The notes beneath the pieces were generated by a model that saw only the letters and a list, made by a program, of their open reading frames with translations, was not told where the DNA came from and ran no database searches. Shown here piece by piece: positions 36,571 through 45,822 of a DNA stretch of 64,000 bases (positions are counted from its first letter, which is position 1; the number at the start of each line of letters is the position of its first letter). Where the stretch lies: NCBI GenBank assembly GCA_016713535.1, contig JADJOY010000004.1:1-64000 (forward strand), read 5' to 3'. Source of the stretch: JADJOY01 sp016713535 [NCBI: Deltaproteobacteria bacterium] (GTDB taxonomy: Bacteria > JADJOY01). The position numbers and the translations under genes are program-made.

Positions 36571-37864
36571 CTACCAGCTCCGCACCGTGCTCACGAACGT
36601 GTCGCCGAGGTCCCAGCCGGCGAGGCTCATGGCGTTCTCGTAGAAGCCGAGCTCGCGGAAGCCGGGCTCGGGGACGTGCAGGTAGTCGTCGAGGCGGTGC
36701 ACGTAGCCGACGTAGCCGTCGCACTGCGAGCCCACCATCGCTAGCTTCACGCCGCGCTCGGCGAGGGCACCCTTGAGGGCGAGCGCCACCGTGACGCCGA
36801 GGTCGCAGGGTGTGCCGAGCCACGCGGCGTCGCCGAGCCGGAGCAGGTGGAGCGGCGCGTCCGGATCGCCCTGGCGCGCGCGCCTGGCCTGCGAGGTGAC
36901 GAGGCGGCGCAGCGGGTAGGTGGCGAGCTCGCCGAGCCAGCCGCGCGGCATGTTCGGTGGGAACACGCGGCAGCTCGGGGGCGGCAGCGCGACCCGCTCG
37001 AGGCGAACCTCGAACGGCTCGCACGCGAGCGGCGCGAGCTCGCCCTCGGCGCGGTCGACGCCATCCTCGAGGAGCCCCGCGACGAGAGCCAGGTGGACGT
37101 CGATCGGCTGCGGGAACTCGGGGAAGAGCGGGCTCAGGCCACCCACCGCGCCCTGGAAGAAGATCGCGTCGCGGCCGCGCGCTTCCAGGCGGCGGCAGAG
37201 CTCGCCCGGGAAGTCTGCGCTGATCGCGTGGCGATCGCGCTCGGAGCCGATCACCGGATGGCCCGAGAAGCTCACCACGTCGAGCGGGGGCTCGCCGTCG
37301 CGCTCGAAGCGCACCAGCGTCAGGTCCGGGTCGATCGGCCCGAGCAAGCGGCGGCGGTTGGCGTTGAGGCCGGTGGTCGCGACCCGCGCGCCGCGGAGGC
37401 CGGTCGGCGCGAGCCGCTCGCGCGCTCTCCGGGCGACGGCGCCGAGCTTCGTCACGAGCTCGCGGAAGATGGCCTCCTGGTAGGCGCCCATGAAGTAGCG
37501 CACCAGCGGTCCGCCGTTCCAGTAGCCGCCAGTCGCCGAGTGGCTGTGGGTGGCGGCGAGTAGCAGGCTCGCCGGATCGACGCCGGCCTCGCGCGCGACC
37601 GCCCAGTGAAGCGGCGCGGGGGATCGCGAGCAGGTCGGCGACCACCAGGGTGGCGGCACGTCCGCCGCACTCGACGTGCAGCGCGCGCGCGTGGAGCGGG
37701 TCGCGGACGCGTCGGGCGAAGCGCCCGTTCCAATCGGTCTCGCCGGCGAGCGGCGCGCCGATGGGCGGCGTGATGTCGACGCGCGCGTAGCCGACCCGCA
37801 GCGCGGGCGTCGCGGCGCGAGGCCCGCGGCCGGGCCTGCGAGGAGCACGGGTGTGGCGGGTCAT
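36571..37864 (-). CDS. Neutral/alkaline ceramidase-like hydrolase (frameshift)
   Basis: About 430 residues. From the ATG at 37864 the frame reads VGYARVDITPPIGAPLAGE, the typical N-terminus of the non-lysosomal ceramidase family, through LVVADLLAIPR; then near 37610-37622 it continues in another frame with APLHWAVAREAGVDPASLLLAATHSHSATGG (the THSHSGPG-like zinc and serine region), FFQGAVGGLSP and GTPCDLGV. Two missing bases in a GCGC run (or one extra) explain the break. The family hydrolyses the amide bond of ceramides; many bacterial members are uncharacterised. It lies 32 bp downstream of the sigma-54 activator, on the same strand. Confidence 0.75.
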
Positions 37865-37896
37865 GGGTGACTCCTCGGTGCGCGGCTCGCCGCCGC

Positions 37897-39498
37897 TCAC
37901 ACGCGGCGGCGCCGGAACTGTGCCCAGTCGATGTCGAGCTTGCGCATGCGGCCTCGGAGGGTGTGCGGATTGATGCCGAGCCGCGCGGCGGCGCCGAACG
38001 GACCTTCGACGCGGCCGAGCGAGGCTCGCAGCGCCTCCTCGATGTGTCTTCTCATGGCGCCGTCGAGGGTCGCGGCGCCGTGGCTCGCGGGCGCGAAGGT
38101 GGAGGGCAGTGGTGGAGGCGGCGGCGTCGCGGCGCGCGGTGTCGCCGTCGTCGCGCTCTCGATCGGCGTGGCGCCGGGGTTCGGCCCGGAAACCCCGAGG
38201 GCCTGCGCGACGGCGAGGTGCTGGCCGTCGCCCAGGATCACCGCGCGCTCGATCACCGCGGCCAGCTCGCGCACGTTGCCCGGCCACGGGTAGCTCACGA
38301 GCAGCTCGATCGCCGCCGCGCTCGGCACCATCGGCTTGCCGTGCAGGCGCAGCCCGGCGCGCCACGCGAAGTGGGTCGCGAGCGAGGGGATGTCCTCGAT
38401 CCGCTCGCGCAGCGGCGGCAGGTGGATCGGGAACACGCTGATCCGGTAGTACAGGTCCTGGCGGAAGACACCCTCGGCGACCAGCCGCTCGACGTCGCGG
38501 TGGGTCGCCGCGACGATGCGCACGTCGACGGTCAGGCTGCGCTGGCCACCGACCCGCTCGAACGTGCCGTCCTGGAGCACGCGCAGCAGCCGCACCTGCG
38601 CCGCCGCGGGCAGCTCGCCGAGCTCGTCGAGGAAGAGCGTGCCGCCGTCGGCGCGCTCGAACCAGCCCTGCCGGGTGGCGACGGCTCCCGTGAAGCTGCC
38701 GCGTTCGTGCCCGAAGAGCTCGGAGTCGACGAGCTCGGAGGGGATCGCGCCGCAGTTGATGCGCAGGAAAGGGCCGGCCGCGCGTCGCGACTGGGTGTGG
38801 ATCGCTCGCGCGACCACCTCCTTGCCGGAGCCGGTCTCGCCGAGGATCAGCACCGGTGCGTCGGTCGGCGCCACCTGCACCACGCGGTCCATCACGTCCT
38901 TCAGGCCGGTGTTCCCTCCGACCACGGACTCGCTGATGTCCTGGCGCTCGAGGCGCGAGAGCAGGGCACGGTTGTCGGCCTCCACCGCCTCGCGCAGGCG
39001 TGCCACCTCGTGGAAGCGCAGGTCGTTGTCGAGCGCGACGGTGAACGGCTCGAGGAGCGAGCGCACCACGCGCTCGTGCTGAGGGGTGAAGCGCTGCTGG
39101 CCGCGCGCCACCAGCACCAGCACACCGACGGGGCCCGACGAGTCGACGAGCGCCCCGGCGATCACCCGCGCGGACACGCCCTCCGGGACCACCAGCCCGA
39201 GCAGCGGATCGGCGCCGGCGCCGCCCTTGCCGACGTGCACCGCGCCGCGCCGGCACCACGTCACGACCCGCTCGAGGTCGGCCGCGGAGCAGCGGGTGCG
39301 GCGCTGTGCCGGTGGCGGCTCGGTGCCGCACACCCCCGCGGCGACGGTCTCGATCCGCCGCTGCTCGAGGTCGATGCGGCGCACCAGGACCCAGTCGATC
39401 GGCAGCCGGGTCGCGAGCAGCGGCGCGATCCGCGCCACCGACTCGCCGATGTCGAGGTGGCGGCACGCTTCGCGCCAGACGTCGAGGAGGATCGACAT
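37897..39498 (-). CDS. Sigma-54-dependent transcriptional activator with GAF domain
   Basis: 533 residues. GAF sensor domain (about 10-170), AAA+ domain with Walker A GETGSGKE (about 219-226), sigma-54 contact loop GSFTGA (GAFTGA variant, about 265), Walker B GGTLFLDELGELP, sensor RIVAATHRDVE and RQDLYYRISVFPIHLPPLRER, then a proline-rich linker and a Fis-type helix-turn-helix (AARLGINPHTLRGRMRKLDID). No receiver domain, so it responds directly to a ligand like FhlA, NorR or SfnR. ATG at 39498 with a GGAGGAGG-type sequence upstream. It is divergent from the sulfate module, whose upstream region contains a -24/-12 promoter candidate, and co-directional with the ceramidase-like gene. Confidence 0.9.
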   Translation of the reverse strand: MSILLDVWREACRHLDIGESVARIAPLLATRLPIDWVLVRRIDLEQRRIETVAAGVCGTEPPPAQRRTRCSAADLERVVTWCRRGAVHVGKGGAGADPLLGLVVPEGVSARVIAGALVDSSGPVGVLVLVARGQQRFTPQHERVVRSLLEPFTVALDNDLRFHEVARLREAVEADNRALLSRLERQDISESVVGGNTGLKDVMDRVVQVAPTDAPVLILGETGSGKEVVARAIHTQSRRAAGPFLRINCGAIPSELVDSELFGHERGSFTGAVATRQGWFERADGGTLFLDELGELPAAAQVRLLRVLQDGTFERVGGQRSLTVDVRIVAATHRDVERLVAEGVFRQDLYYRISVFPIHLPPLRERIEDIPSLATHFAWRAGLRLHGKPMVPSAAAIELLVSYPWPGNVRELAAVIERAVILGDGQHLAVAQALGVSGPNPGATPIESATTATPRAATPPPPPLPSTFAPASHGAATLDGAMRRHIEEALRASLGRVEGPFGAAARLGINPHTLRGRMRKLDIDWAQFRRRRV

Positions 39499-39678
39499 GG
39501 GGGAGGAGGAGCGAGTCAGGTATTCCAGAGTATACGACGGATTTTCGCTGCAGCAAGCTGGGCTAACACCAGAAAATCGATTGTATTTGATAGTAAATGC
39601 GAGGATTTGTCGCCGGTGCCGACTCCAACCGCGCAAATTGTTCCAAGAATCCGCCCGATTCTGCGCTGTCCCTGCAGT

Positions 39679-39694
39679 TGGCGCGACGGATGCA
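39679..39694 (+). promoter_or_regulatory. Candidate sigma-54 promoter of sulfate module
   Basis: TGGCGCGACGGATGCA matches the consensus TGGCACG-N4-TTGCA with two differences and has the exact GG-N10-GC spacing. It lies 70 bp before the DUF2292 ATG and about 180 bp from the divergent sigma-54 activator. The 39499-39764 gap is otherwise gene-free and visibly richer in A and T than its surroundings. Confidence 0.55.
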
Positions 39695-39764
39695 TCGTGC
39701 GGTGCAGCAAGACGACTCGCTCGAGCGGAGCTGGACCACCAGCTCCGCCAGGAGCCCCGACCCG

Positions 39765-39986
39765 ATGACCACGCCAGCCGCTTCGTCCTTCGCCGACCTG
39801 CCGCTCGAGGAGATCGCTCGCGCGGTGCGCCAGATCCGCTATGGCTCGGTGGAGATCGTCATTCACGACTCGCGCATCGTGCAGATCGAGCGACGCGAGA
39901 AGGTCCGCTTCGACAAGAGCACTGGCTCGAACGGCACCGCTCACCACGCGCACGGCTGTCACGACCCCCACCGTCCCGAGCGCTGA
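39765..39986 (+). CDS. DUF2292 (YezD-like) small protein
   Basis: 73 residues; ATG at 39765 with AGGAG ten bases upstream. Core LEEIARAVRQIRYGSVEIVIHDSRIVQIERREKVRF is split across the whole DUF2292 family motif; a histidine-rich tail (TAHHAHGCHDPH) follows. YezD-like proteins are linked with sulfur assimilation in Bacillus and often precede sulfate or sulfonate uptake genes, which fits the porin and sulfate transporter genes downstream. Molecular role unknown; could bind metal through its histidines. Confidence 0.8.
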   Translation: MTTPAASSFADLPLEEIARAVRQIRYGSVEIVIHDSRIVQIERREKVRFDKSTGSNGTAHHAHGCHDPHRPER

Positions 39987-40143
39987 ATCGATCGATCCGA
40001 ATCCCCGTTGCGAATCGAACCCTGACCCACCAGACACCTGGCGGCCAGCACCTGTGAAACCACACGCCTCGGCGCTCCACGTGCCGACCTGCTGGACGCC
40101 CACCGGATCCCCGGAGGCTCCTCGCCGAAGGAGATTCCGCCTC

Positions 40144-41570
40144 ATGACCACCTCTCGTCTCATCCCGTCGATGGCGCTCGCGGCGATCACGTTCGCGATT
40201 GCCGCGCCGGCCTTCGCTGCGCCGCCGAGCGCGCCGCTAACCGCGGCGACGACGCCCTCCGTCGACCCGGCCACCCAGAAGAAGCTCGAGGAGCTCGATC
40301 AGAAGGTGAAGGTGCTCGAGCGCCTGCGTGAGCTCGAGCAAGAGGCCGCCGACAAGAAGAAGGCCACCGCCGCACCCTCACGGCGAACGCCAAGGACGGC
40401 TTCTTGATCAAGGACGCCGATGGCGCGTTCGTTCTCAAGCTCGGAGGCTACGTGCAGGGTGACCTGCGCGCGTTCATCGGCGACGAGGTCGCCAAGCTGC
40501 CGACGCAATTCCTGGTGCGACGCGCGCGCATCGACACCCGGGCGACGGCGTTCAAGATCATCGACTTCCGGCTCATGACCGACTTCGGCGGCGGCACCGC
40601 CACGGTCCAGGATGCCTATGCCGAGGCGCGGTTCCTGCCGGAGCTCAAGCTGCTGGCCGGCAAGACCAAGGCACCGGTCGGGCTCGAGCGGTTGCAGTCC
40701 GGCACCGCGCTCCTGTTCGTCGAGCGCGTCCTGCCCACCAACCTGGTTCCAAACCGCGACGTCGGTGTGCAGCTCGGCGGCGACTTCTGGGATGGCGCGC
40801 TGAGCTACCAGGCTGGCGTGTGGAACGGCGTCCCCGACGGCGCCAGCGGCGACGTCGACACCTGGGACGACAAGGACTTCGTCGTCCGCGTGTTCTCGCA
40901 GCCGTTCAAGGCGAGCGACGCCGACTACATCAATGGGCTCGGAATCGGGATCTCGGCTTCGTTCGGCAGCCAGCACAGCACCGCGGCAGCGCCGGCCCTC
41001 CCGAGCTACCGCTCCGGTGGTCAGAACGTGTTCTTCCGGTACAAGACCGATGCGACCACGACCGTGGCCGCGACCGACGCCGCGACCGCGCGCGCCGACG
41101 GCGAGCGCACCCGCTACTCGCCACAGCTCTACTGGTACTGGGGTTCCTTCGGGCTCCTCGGTGAGTACGTGGTGTCGTCGCAGGAGGTCCGCAAGGACAC
41201 CAAGTTCGCCGAGCTCTCCAACAGCTCGTACCAGATCGCGGCCTCGTACCTGCTGACCGACGACGTCGCGAGCTACAAGGGCGTCAACCCCAAGAGCCCG
41301 TTCGATCCGGCGCAGGGTAACTGGGGTGCGTTCGAGCTGAAGGGGCGCTGGAACGAGCTCGACGTCGACGACGACGCGTTCTCGGACTTCGCGGATCCGG
41401 CGAAGTCCGCGAGCAAGGCGTCGGCGTGGGCGCTGGGCGTCAACTGGTACCTGAACAAGAACTACAAGATCAACTTCGACTACGAGCAGACCTCGTTCGA
41501 TGGCGGCGCGAAGAAGGGCGATCGAGAGACGGAGAAGGCGTTCCTCACGCGCTTCCAGGTGTCGATCTGA
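40144..41570 (+). CDS. OprP/OprO-like anion-selective porin (frameshift)
   Basis: About 475 residues when read through a frameshift. From the ATG at 40144: signal peptide ending AFA, then a coiled-coil start ([19 protein letters not shown]) as in phosphate-selective porins. The frame breaks near 40369-40374 and resumes as [31 protein letters not shown], followed by [26 protein letters not shown], a beta-strand-rich barrel and a C-terminal ...FLTRFQVSI. One base appears to be missing. Family members form trimeric outer-membrane channels for phosphate or pyrophosphate; the context here (sulfate ABC transporter downstream) suggests sulfate instead. Confidence 0.8.
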
Positions 41571-41620
41571 GGCCGCAACCCCGAACCCAGCGAAAGCACC
41601 CGGCACCCGGAGACCAATCC

Positions 41621-42639
41621 ATGCGTTTGAGAACCGTATCCACGATCCTCGCGTTCGCCGTGCTGGCCGCACCGATGGCCGTAGCACCGGCGGCGCGCGC
41701 CGACGACGAGCCGCTGCTCAACGTCTCGTACGACCCGACCCGCGAGCTCTACGAGGAGTACAACAAGGCGTTTGCGGCGCACTGGAAGCAGAAGACCGGC
41801 AAGGCGGCGCCCACCATCCAGCAGTCGCACGGCGGCTCGGGCAAGCAGGCGCGCGCGGTGATCGACGGTCTCAAGGCCGACGTCGTCACCCCGCGCTGGC
41901 CTATGACATCGACGAGATCGCGGCGAAGTCGAAGTTGCTGCCGGCGAACTGGCAGACCCGCCTGCCCAACAACAGCGCGCCCTACACCTCGACGCTCGTG
42001 TTCGTGGTGCGCGCCGGTAACCCGAAGGGCATCCACGACTGGGACGACCTGGTGAAGCCGGGCGTCTCGGTGATCACGCCGAACCCGAAGACCTCGGGTG
42101 GTGCGCGCTGGAACTACCTCGCGGCGTGGGGCTACGCGCTGCGCCAGCCCAACGGCAACGACGAGACCGCAAAGGAGTTCGTGTCGAAGCTCTTCAAGAA
42201 CGTGCCGGTGCTCGACTCCGGCGCGCGCGGCTCGACCACCACGTTCGTGCAGCGCGAGATCGGCGACGTGTTCATCTCGTGGGAGAACGAGGCCTACCTG
42301 GCGGTCAACGAGCTCGGGAAGAACAAGCTCGAGATCGTGGTGCCGTCGGTGTCGATCCTCGCCGAGCCGCCCGTCGCGGTCGTCGACAAGGTGGTCGACA
42401 GGAAGGGTACCCGCGAGGTCGCCGAGGAGTACCTCAAGTACCTCTACTCGCCGGAAGGTCAGGCGATCGCCGCCAAGCACTACTACCGGCCACGGCTCGC
42501 GGCCGCGGCAGCCTCCGGCCCCAAGCTCACCAACGTGCCGCTGTTCACGATCGACGAGGTCTTCGGCGGCTGGCAGAAGGCGCAGAAGCTCCACTTCTCG
42601 GACGGTGGTGTGTTCGACCAGATCTACGCCGCGAAGTGA
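41621..42639 (+). CDS. Sulfate ABC transporter substrate-binding protein (frameshift)
   Basis: About 339 residues across a frameshift. ATG at 41621, signal peptide ending ARA, mature [24 protein letters not shown], then [25 protein letters not shown]. The next residues should be [11 protein letters not shown]; the sequence GTCACCCCGCG lacks one base (about 41889-41893) and the rest, from [20 protein letters not shown] through [19 protein letters not shown] and [14 protein letters not shown], is in the next frame. These are the sulfate/thiosulfate-binding protein (Sbp/CysP) signatures. The protein delivers sulfate to CysTWA encoded downstream. Gene symbol left open between sbp and cysP. Confidence 0.85.
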
Positions 42640-42681
42640 TGGGACGCTCGTGAGGCCGCATTTCCATCTCGTGCTCGAAGT

Positions 42682-42763
42682 GGGGATCACCCGCTCGAGA
42701 CCCCCCAAGTCTCCTCGGGGAGCGCCATCCGGGCGCTCTCTTTCCCAGGAGCGGGTGGTCCCC
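42682..42763 (+). promoter_or_regulatory. Large stem-loop between binding-protein and permease genes
   Basis: Outer arms GGGGATCACCCGCTC (42682-42696) and GAGCGGGTGGTCCCC (42749-42763) pair with one G-T wobble; inside is a perfect GAGCGCC/GGCGCTC hairpin (42720-42738) followed by TCTTT. It could be a partial terminator or mRNA stabiliser that lets the binding protein be made in excess over the permeases. Confidence 0.6.
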
Positions 42764-42834
42764 CCCTATCCGGTCGCGGCCGTGCCGTTCGCGTCCGTGC
42801 ACGCGCCTTGAGCGGACCACCGCAAGGAGCGCCC

Positions 42835-43680
42835 ATGTCCGCCAAGATCTCCGGATTCCGTCAATACAGCGTGCTCCCTGGCTTCGGCCCGGCGATGGGC
42901 TTCACGCTCACCTACCTGAGCGCGATCGTGCTGGTGCCGCTCGCAGCGCTCTTCCTGCGGGCCGCGGGGCTCGACTGGACCGCGTTCTGGGGGACCGTGA
43001 GCTCGCCGCGCGTGCTCGCCTCGCTGCGCCTGAGCTTCGGCGCCTCGCTCGCGGCGGCGCTGGTCAACGCGTTGTTCGGGTTCCTGGTGGCGTGGGTGCT
43101 GGTGCGCTACCCGTTCCCGGGCCGGAAGTTCGTCGACGCGCTCGTCGACCTGCCGTTCGCGCTGCCCACGGCGGTGGCGGGGATCGCGCTCACCGCGATC
43201 TACGCGCCGAACGGCTGGATCGGACGCCTTCTGGACCCCTACGGCATCAAGGTCGCATTCACACCCACCGGGATCTTCGTGGCGCTGGTGTTCATCGGGC
43301 TGCCGTTCGTGGTGCGGACGGTGCAGCCGATCCTCGAGGACCTCGACGCCGAGCTCGAGGAGGCGGCGGCGAGCCTCGGCGCCTCGCGCTGGATCACCTT
43401 CTGGCGGGTGCTGCTGCCGGCGCTCTGGCCGGCGCTGCTGACGGGCTTCGCGCTCGCCTTCGCGCGCGGGATCGGCGAGTACGGCTCGGTGATCTTCATC
43501 GCCGGGAACATGCCGATGAAGTCGGAGATCGTGCCGCTGCTGATCATCACCAAGCTGGAGCAGTACGACTACGCGGGCGCGGCGTCGATCGCGGTGCTCA
43601 TGCTGGTGCTCGCGTTCACCCTCATGCTGGTCATCAACATCCTGCAGGCGCGCCTCCAGGGGCGCCATCTCGGCAAGTGA
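42835..43680 (+). CDS. cysT: Sulfate ABC transporter permease CysT
   Basis: 281 residues, six transmembrane helices with the BPD_transp_1 fold. Starts [20 protein letters not shown], as in CysT/CysU, and the EAA loop reads [31 protein letters not shown], which couples to the ATPase. [19 protein letters not shown] is the typical CysT motif. ATG at 42835 with AAGGAG upstream. Forms the membrane channel with CysW. Confidence 0.95.
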   Translation: MSAKISGFRQYSVLPGFGPAMGFTLTYLSAIVLVPLAALFLRAAGLDWTAFWGTVSSPRVLASLRLSFGASLAAALVNALFGFLVAWVLVRYPFPGRKFVDALVDLPFALPTAVAGIALTAIYAPNGWIGRLLDPYGIKVAFTPTGIFVALVFIGLPFVVRTVQPILEDLDAELEEAAASLGASRWITFWRVLLPALWPALLTGFALAFARGIGEYGSVIFIAGNMPMKSEIVPLLIITKLEQYDYAGAASIAVLMLVLAFTLMLVINILQARLQGRHLGK

Positions 43681-43735
43681 GGACGGCTGCTCGCACCGCC
43701 TGGGGCTCCGACGGCACACGCTGAGGAGGAATCGC

Positions 43736-44647
43736 ATGCACTCCGGTAAGTCCCTCGCATCCTCGACCGCCAGCAACGACCCGCGCCGCGCGGTCATCAG
43801 CGAGCCACCGCTGGTGCGCTACGCGCTCCTCGCGGTGGCGCTCGGCTTCCTCGGGCTCTTCCTGGTGATGCCGCTCGCCGCGGTGTTCACCGAGGCCCTC
43901 TCCAAGGGCTTCCGTGCCTACTTCGGCGCGATGGCGCATGTAGACGCGCTCGCCGCGATCCGCCTCACGCTCATGACCGCGGCGATCGCCGTGCCGCTCA
44001 ACCTGGTGTTCGGGATCGCGGCGGCGTGGGCGATCGCCAAGTTCGAGTTCCGCGGCAAGGACCTGCTCGTCACGCTCATCGACGTGCCGTTCTCGGTCTC
44101 GCCGGTGATCTCCGGACTGATCTTCGTGCTGCTCTTCGGCCTCCAGGGCTGGCTCGGGCCGTGGCTCGACGATCACGACATCCGCATCATCTTCGCGGTG
44201 CCGGGGATCGTCCTCGCCACGATCTTCATCACCTTCCCGTTCGTGGCGCGCGAGCTGATCCCGCTCATGCAGGCCCAGGGGACCGAGGAGGAAGAGGCCG
44301 CGGTGGTGATGGGCGCGAGCTTCTGGCGCACGCTCTGGAACGTGACGCTGCCCAACGCCAAGTGGGGACTCGTCTACGGCCTGATCCTGTGTAACGCGCG
44401 CGCGATGGGCGAGTTCGGCGCGGTGTCGGTGGTGTCCGGGCACGTGCGCGGGCTCACCAACACCATGCCGCTACACGTCGAGATTCTCTACAACGAATAC
44501 GACTTCGTGGGGGCGTTCGCGATCGCGTCGCTGCTGGCGCTCTTGGCGCTGGTGACGCTCGCGGCGAAGAGCTTCGTGGAGTGGCGCGCGCGCGCCGCGA
44601 TCCGCGAGGCCATTGCAATGGCCGAGGCTGAGGGAGGTGTGGCGTGA
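43736..44647 (+). CDS. cysW: Sulfate ABC transporter permease CysW
   Basis: 303 residues, six helices. CysW features: [41 protein letters not shown] loop [23 protein letters not shown], and [32 protein letters not shown] near the C-terminus, the typical CysW ending. ATG at 43736 after GAGGAGGA. Its end overlaps the cysA start by GTGA. Confidence 0.95.
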   Translation: MHSGKSLASSTASNDPRRAVISEPPLVRYALLAVALGFLGLFLVMPLAAVFTEALSKGFRAYFGAMAHVDALAAIRLTLMTAAIAVPLNLVFGIAAAWAIAKFEFRGKDLLVTLIDVPFSVSPVISGLIFVLLFGLQGWLGPWLDDHDIRIIFAVPGIVLATIFITFPFVARELIPLMQAQGTEEEEAAVVMGASFWRTLWNVTLPNAKWGLVYGLILCNARAMGEFGAVSVVSGHVRGLTNTMPLHVEILYNEYDFVGAFAIASLLALLALVTLAAKSFVEWRARAAIREAIAMAEAEGGVA

Positions 44648-45720
44648 GCATCGAGGTCCGCAACATTCACAAGCACTTCGGAAAGTTCCACGCGCTCCAG
44701 GACGTGAACTTGCACGTCCAGACCGGCGAGCTGGTGGCCCTGCTCGGTCCGTCGGGCTCGGGGAAGACGACGCTCCTGCGCATCATCGCGGGGCTCGAGG
44801 TGGCGGACTCCGGCACCGTGCTCTTCCACGGCGAGGACGCGACCGATCGCCACGTACGCGAGCGCCAGGTCGGGTTCGTCTTCCAGCACTACGCGCTCTT
44901 TCGCCACATGACGGTGTTCGAGAACGTCGCGTTCGGGCTCCGGGTCCGGAAGGGCAAGGCGAAGCCGCTCGAGGGCTACATCCGCGCGCGGGTGAGCGAG
45001 CTACTCGACCTCGTGCAGCTCGGTTGGCTCGCCGATCGCTACCCGTCGCAGCTCTCGGGCGGCCAGCGCCAGCGGGTGGCGCTGGCGCGCGCGCTCGCCG
45101 TCGAGCCGCGCGTGCTGCTCCTCGACGAGCCGTTCGGGGCGCTCGACGCCAAGGTGCGAAAAGAGCTGCGGCGCTGGCTGCGCCGCCTGCAGGACGACCT
45201 GCGCATCACCAGCGTGTTCGTCACCCACGACCAGGAGGAGGCGCTCGAGGTCGCCGACCGCGTGGTGGTCATGAACGAGGGCAAGATCGAGCAGGTCGGG
45301 GCCCCCGACGACGTCTACGACCGGCCCGCGAGCCGGTTCGTCTACAACTTCCTCGGCGACGTGAACCTGTTCCACGGTCGTGTCCACCAGGGGCAGGCGC
45401 AGCTCGGTGGGCTCGAGGTGGAGGTGCCGGAACACAACGGCACCCTCGACACAGCGGCGGTCGCGTTCGTGCGGCCCCACGACGTGGACGTGGCCCGCTA
45501 CCGAAGCGGCGGGCCGACGATCGAGGCGACCGTGCGTCACGTCAAGGCGCTCGGCCCGCGCGTCCGGCTCTACCTGGAGCGTACCGAGGAGGGTGCCGAG
45601 ATCGAAGCGGAGCTGAGCCGAGAGCGATTCGAGGAGCTGGCGCTCGCCGAGGGCGAGAAGGTCTACGTGAGCCTCAGGAAGCTGCGTGTGTTCGTGGAGG
45701 ACTCGCTGTCGGCGGCCTGA
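44644..45720 (+). CDS. cysA: Sulfate/thiosulfate ABC transporter ATP-binding protein
   Basis: 358 residues from a GTG overlapping cysW. Walker [10 protein letters not shown] at about 36-44, Q-loop [22 protein letters not shown], signature [16 protein letters not shown], Walker [14 protein letters not shown]-loop [12 protein letters not shown], and a C-terminal TOBE-like regulatory domain (about 235-358). Start [21 protein letters not shown] is typical of CysA. Powers import of sulfate through CysTW. Confidence 0.95.
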   Translation: MSIEVRNIHKHFGKFHALQDVNLHVQTGELVALLGPSGSGKTTLLRIIAGLEVADSGTVLFHGEDATDRHVRERQVGFVFQHYALFRHMTVFENVAFGLRVRKGKAKPLEGYIRARVSELLDLVQLGWLADRYPSQLSGGQRQRVALARALAVEPRVLLLDEPFGALDAKVRKELRRWLRRLQDDLRITSVFVTHDQEEALEVADRVVVMNEGKIEQVGAPDDVYDRPASRFVYNFLGDVNLFHGRVHQGQAQLGGLEVEVPEHNGTLDTAAVAFVRPHDVDVARYRSGGPTIEATVRHVKALGPRVRLYLERTEEGAEIEAELSRERFEELALAEGEKVYVSLRKLRVFVEDSLSAA

Positions 45721-45767
45721 CATCGCCCGACCCGCCGCCCGCGGGCGGGAGGGTGCCAAAACAATCG

Positions 45768-45786
45768 CGAGAGCCCCTGGCTCTCG
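45768..45786 (+). terminator. Hairpin after cysA
   Basis: Perfect 8-bp stem CGAGAGCC/GGCTCTCG with a 3-base loop between cysA and the anion symporter gene. No T-run follows, so at most it attenuates. Confidence 0.4.
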
Positions 45787-45822
45787 CTCGGCGGAGCGCA
45801 CGAGCGTACGCCTGGAGGACCG

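Noticed and set aside
37897-39498. Response regulator reading of the sigma-54 activator
   Set aside because: The N-terminal domain is GAF-like without receiver aspartates, and no histidine kinase gene is adjacent.
36509-39556. 1015-codon minus-strand frame spanning two genes
   Set aside because: It is the wrong frame through the sigma-54 activator; only its ceramidase N-terminus (37864 to about 37616) is real and was used to detect the frameshift.
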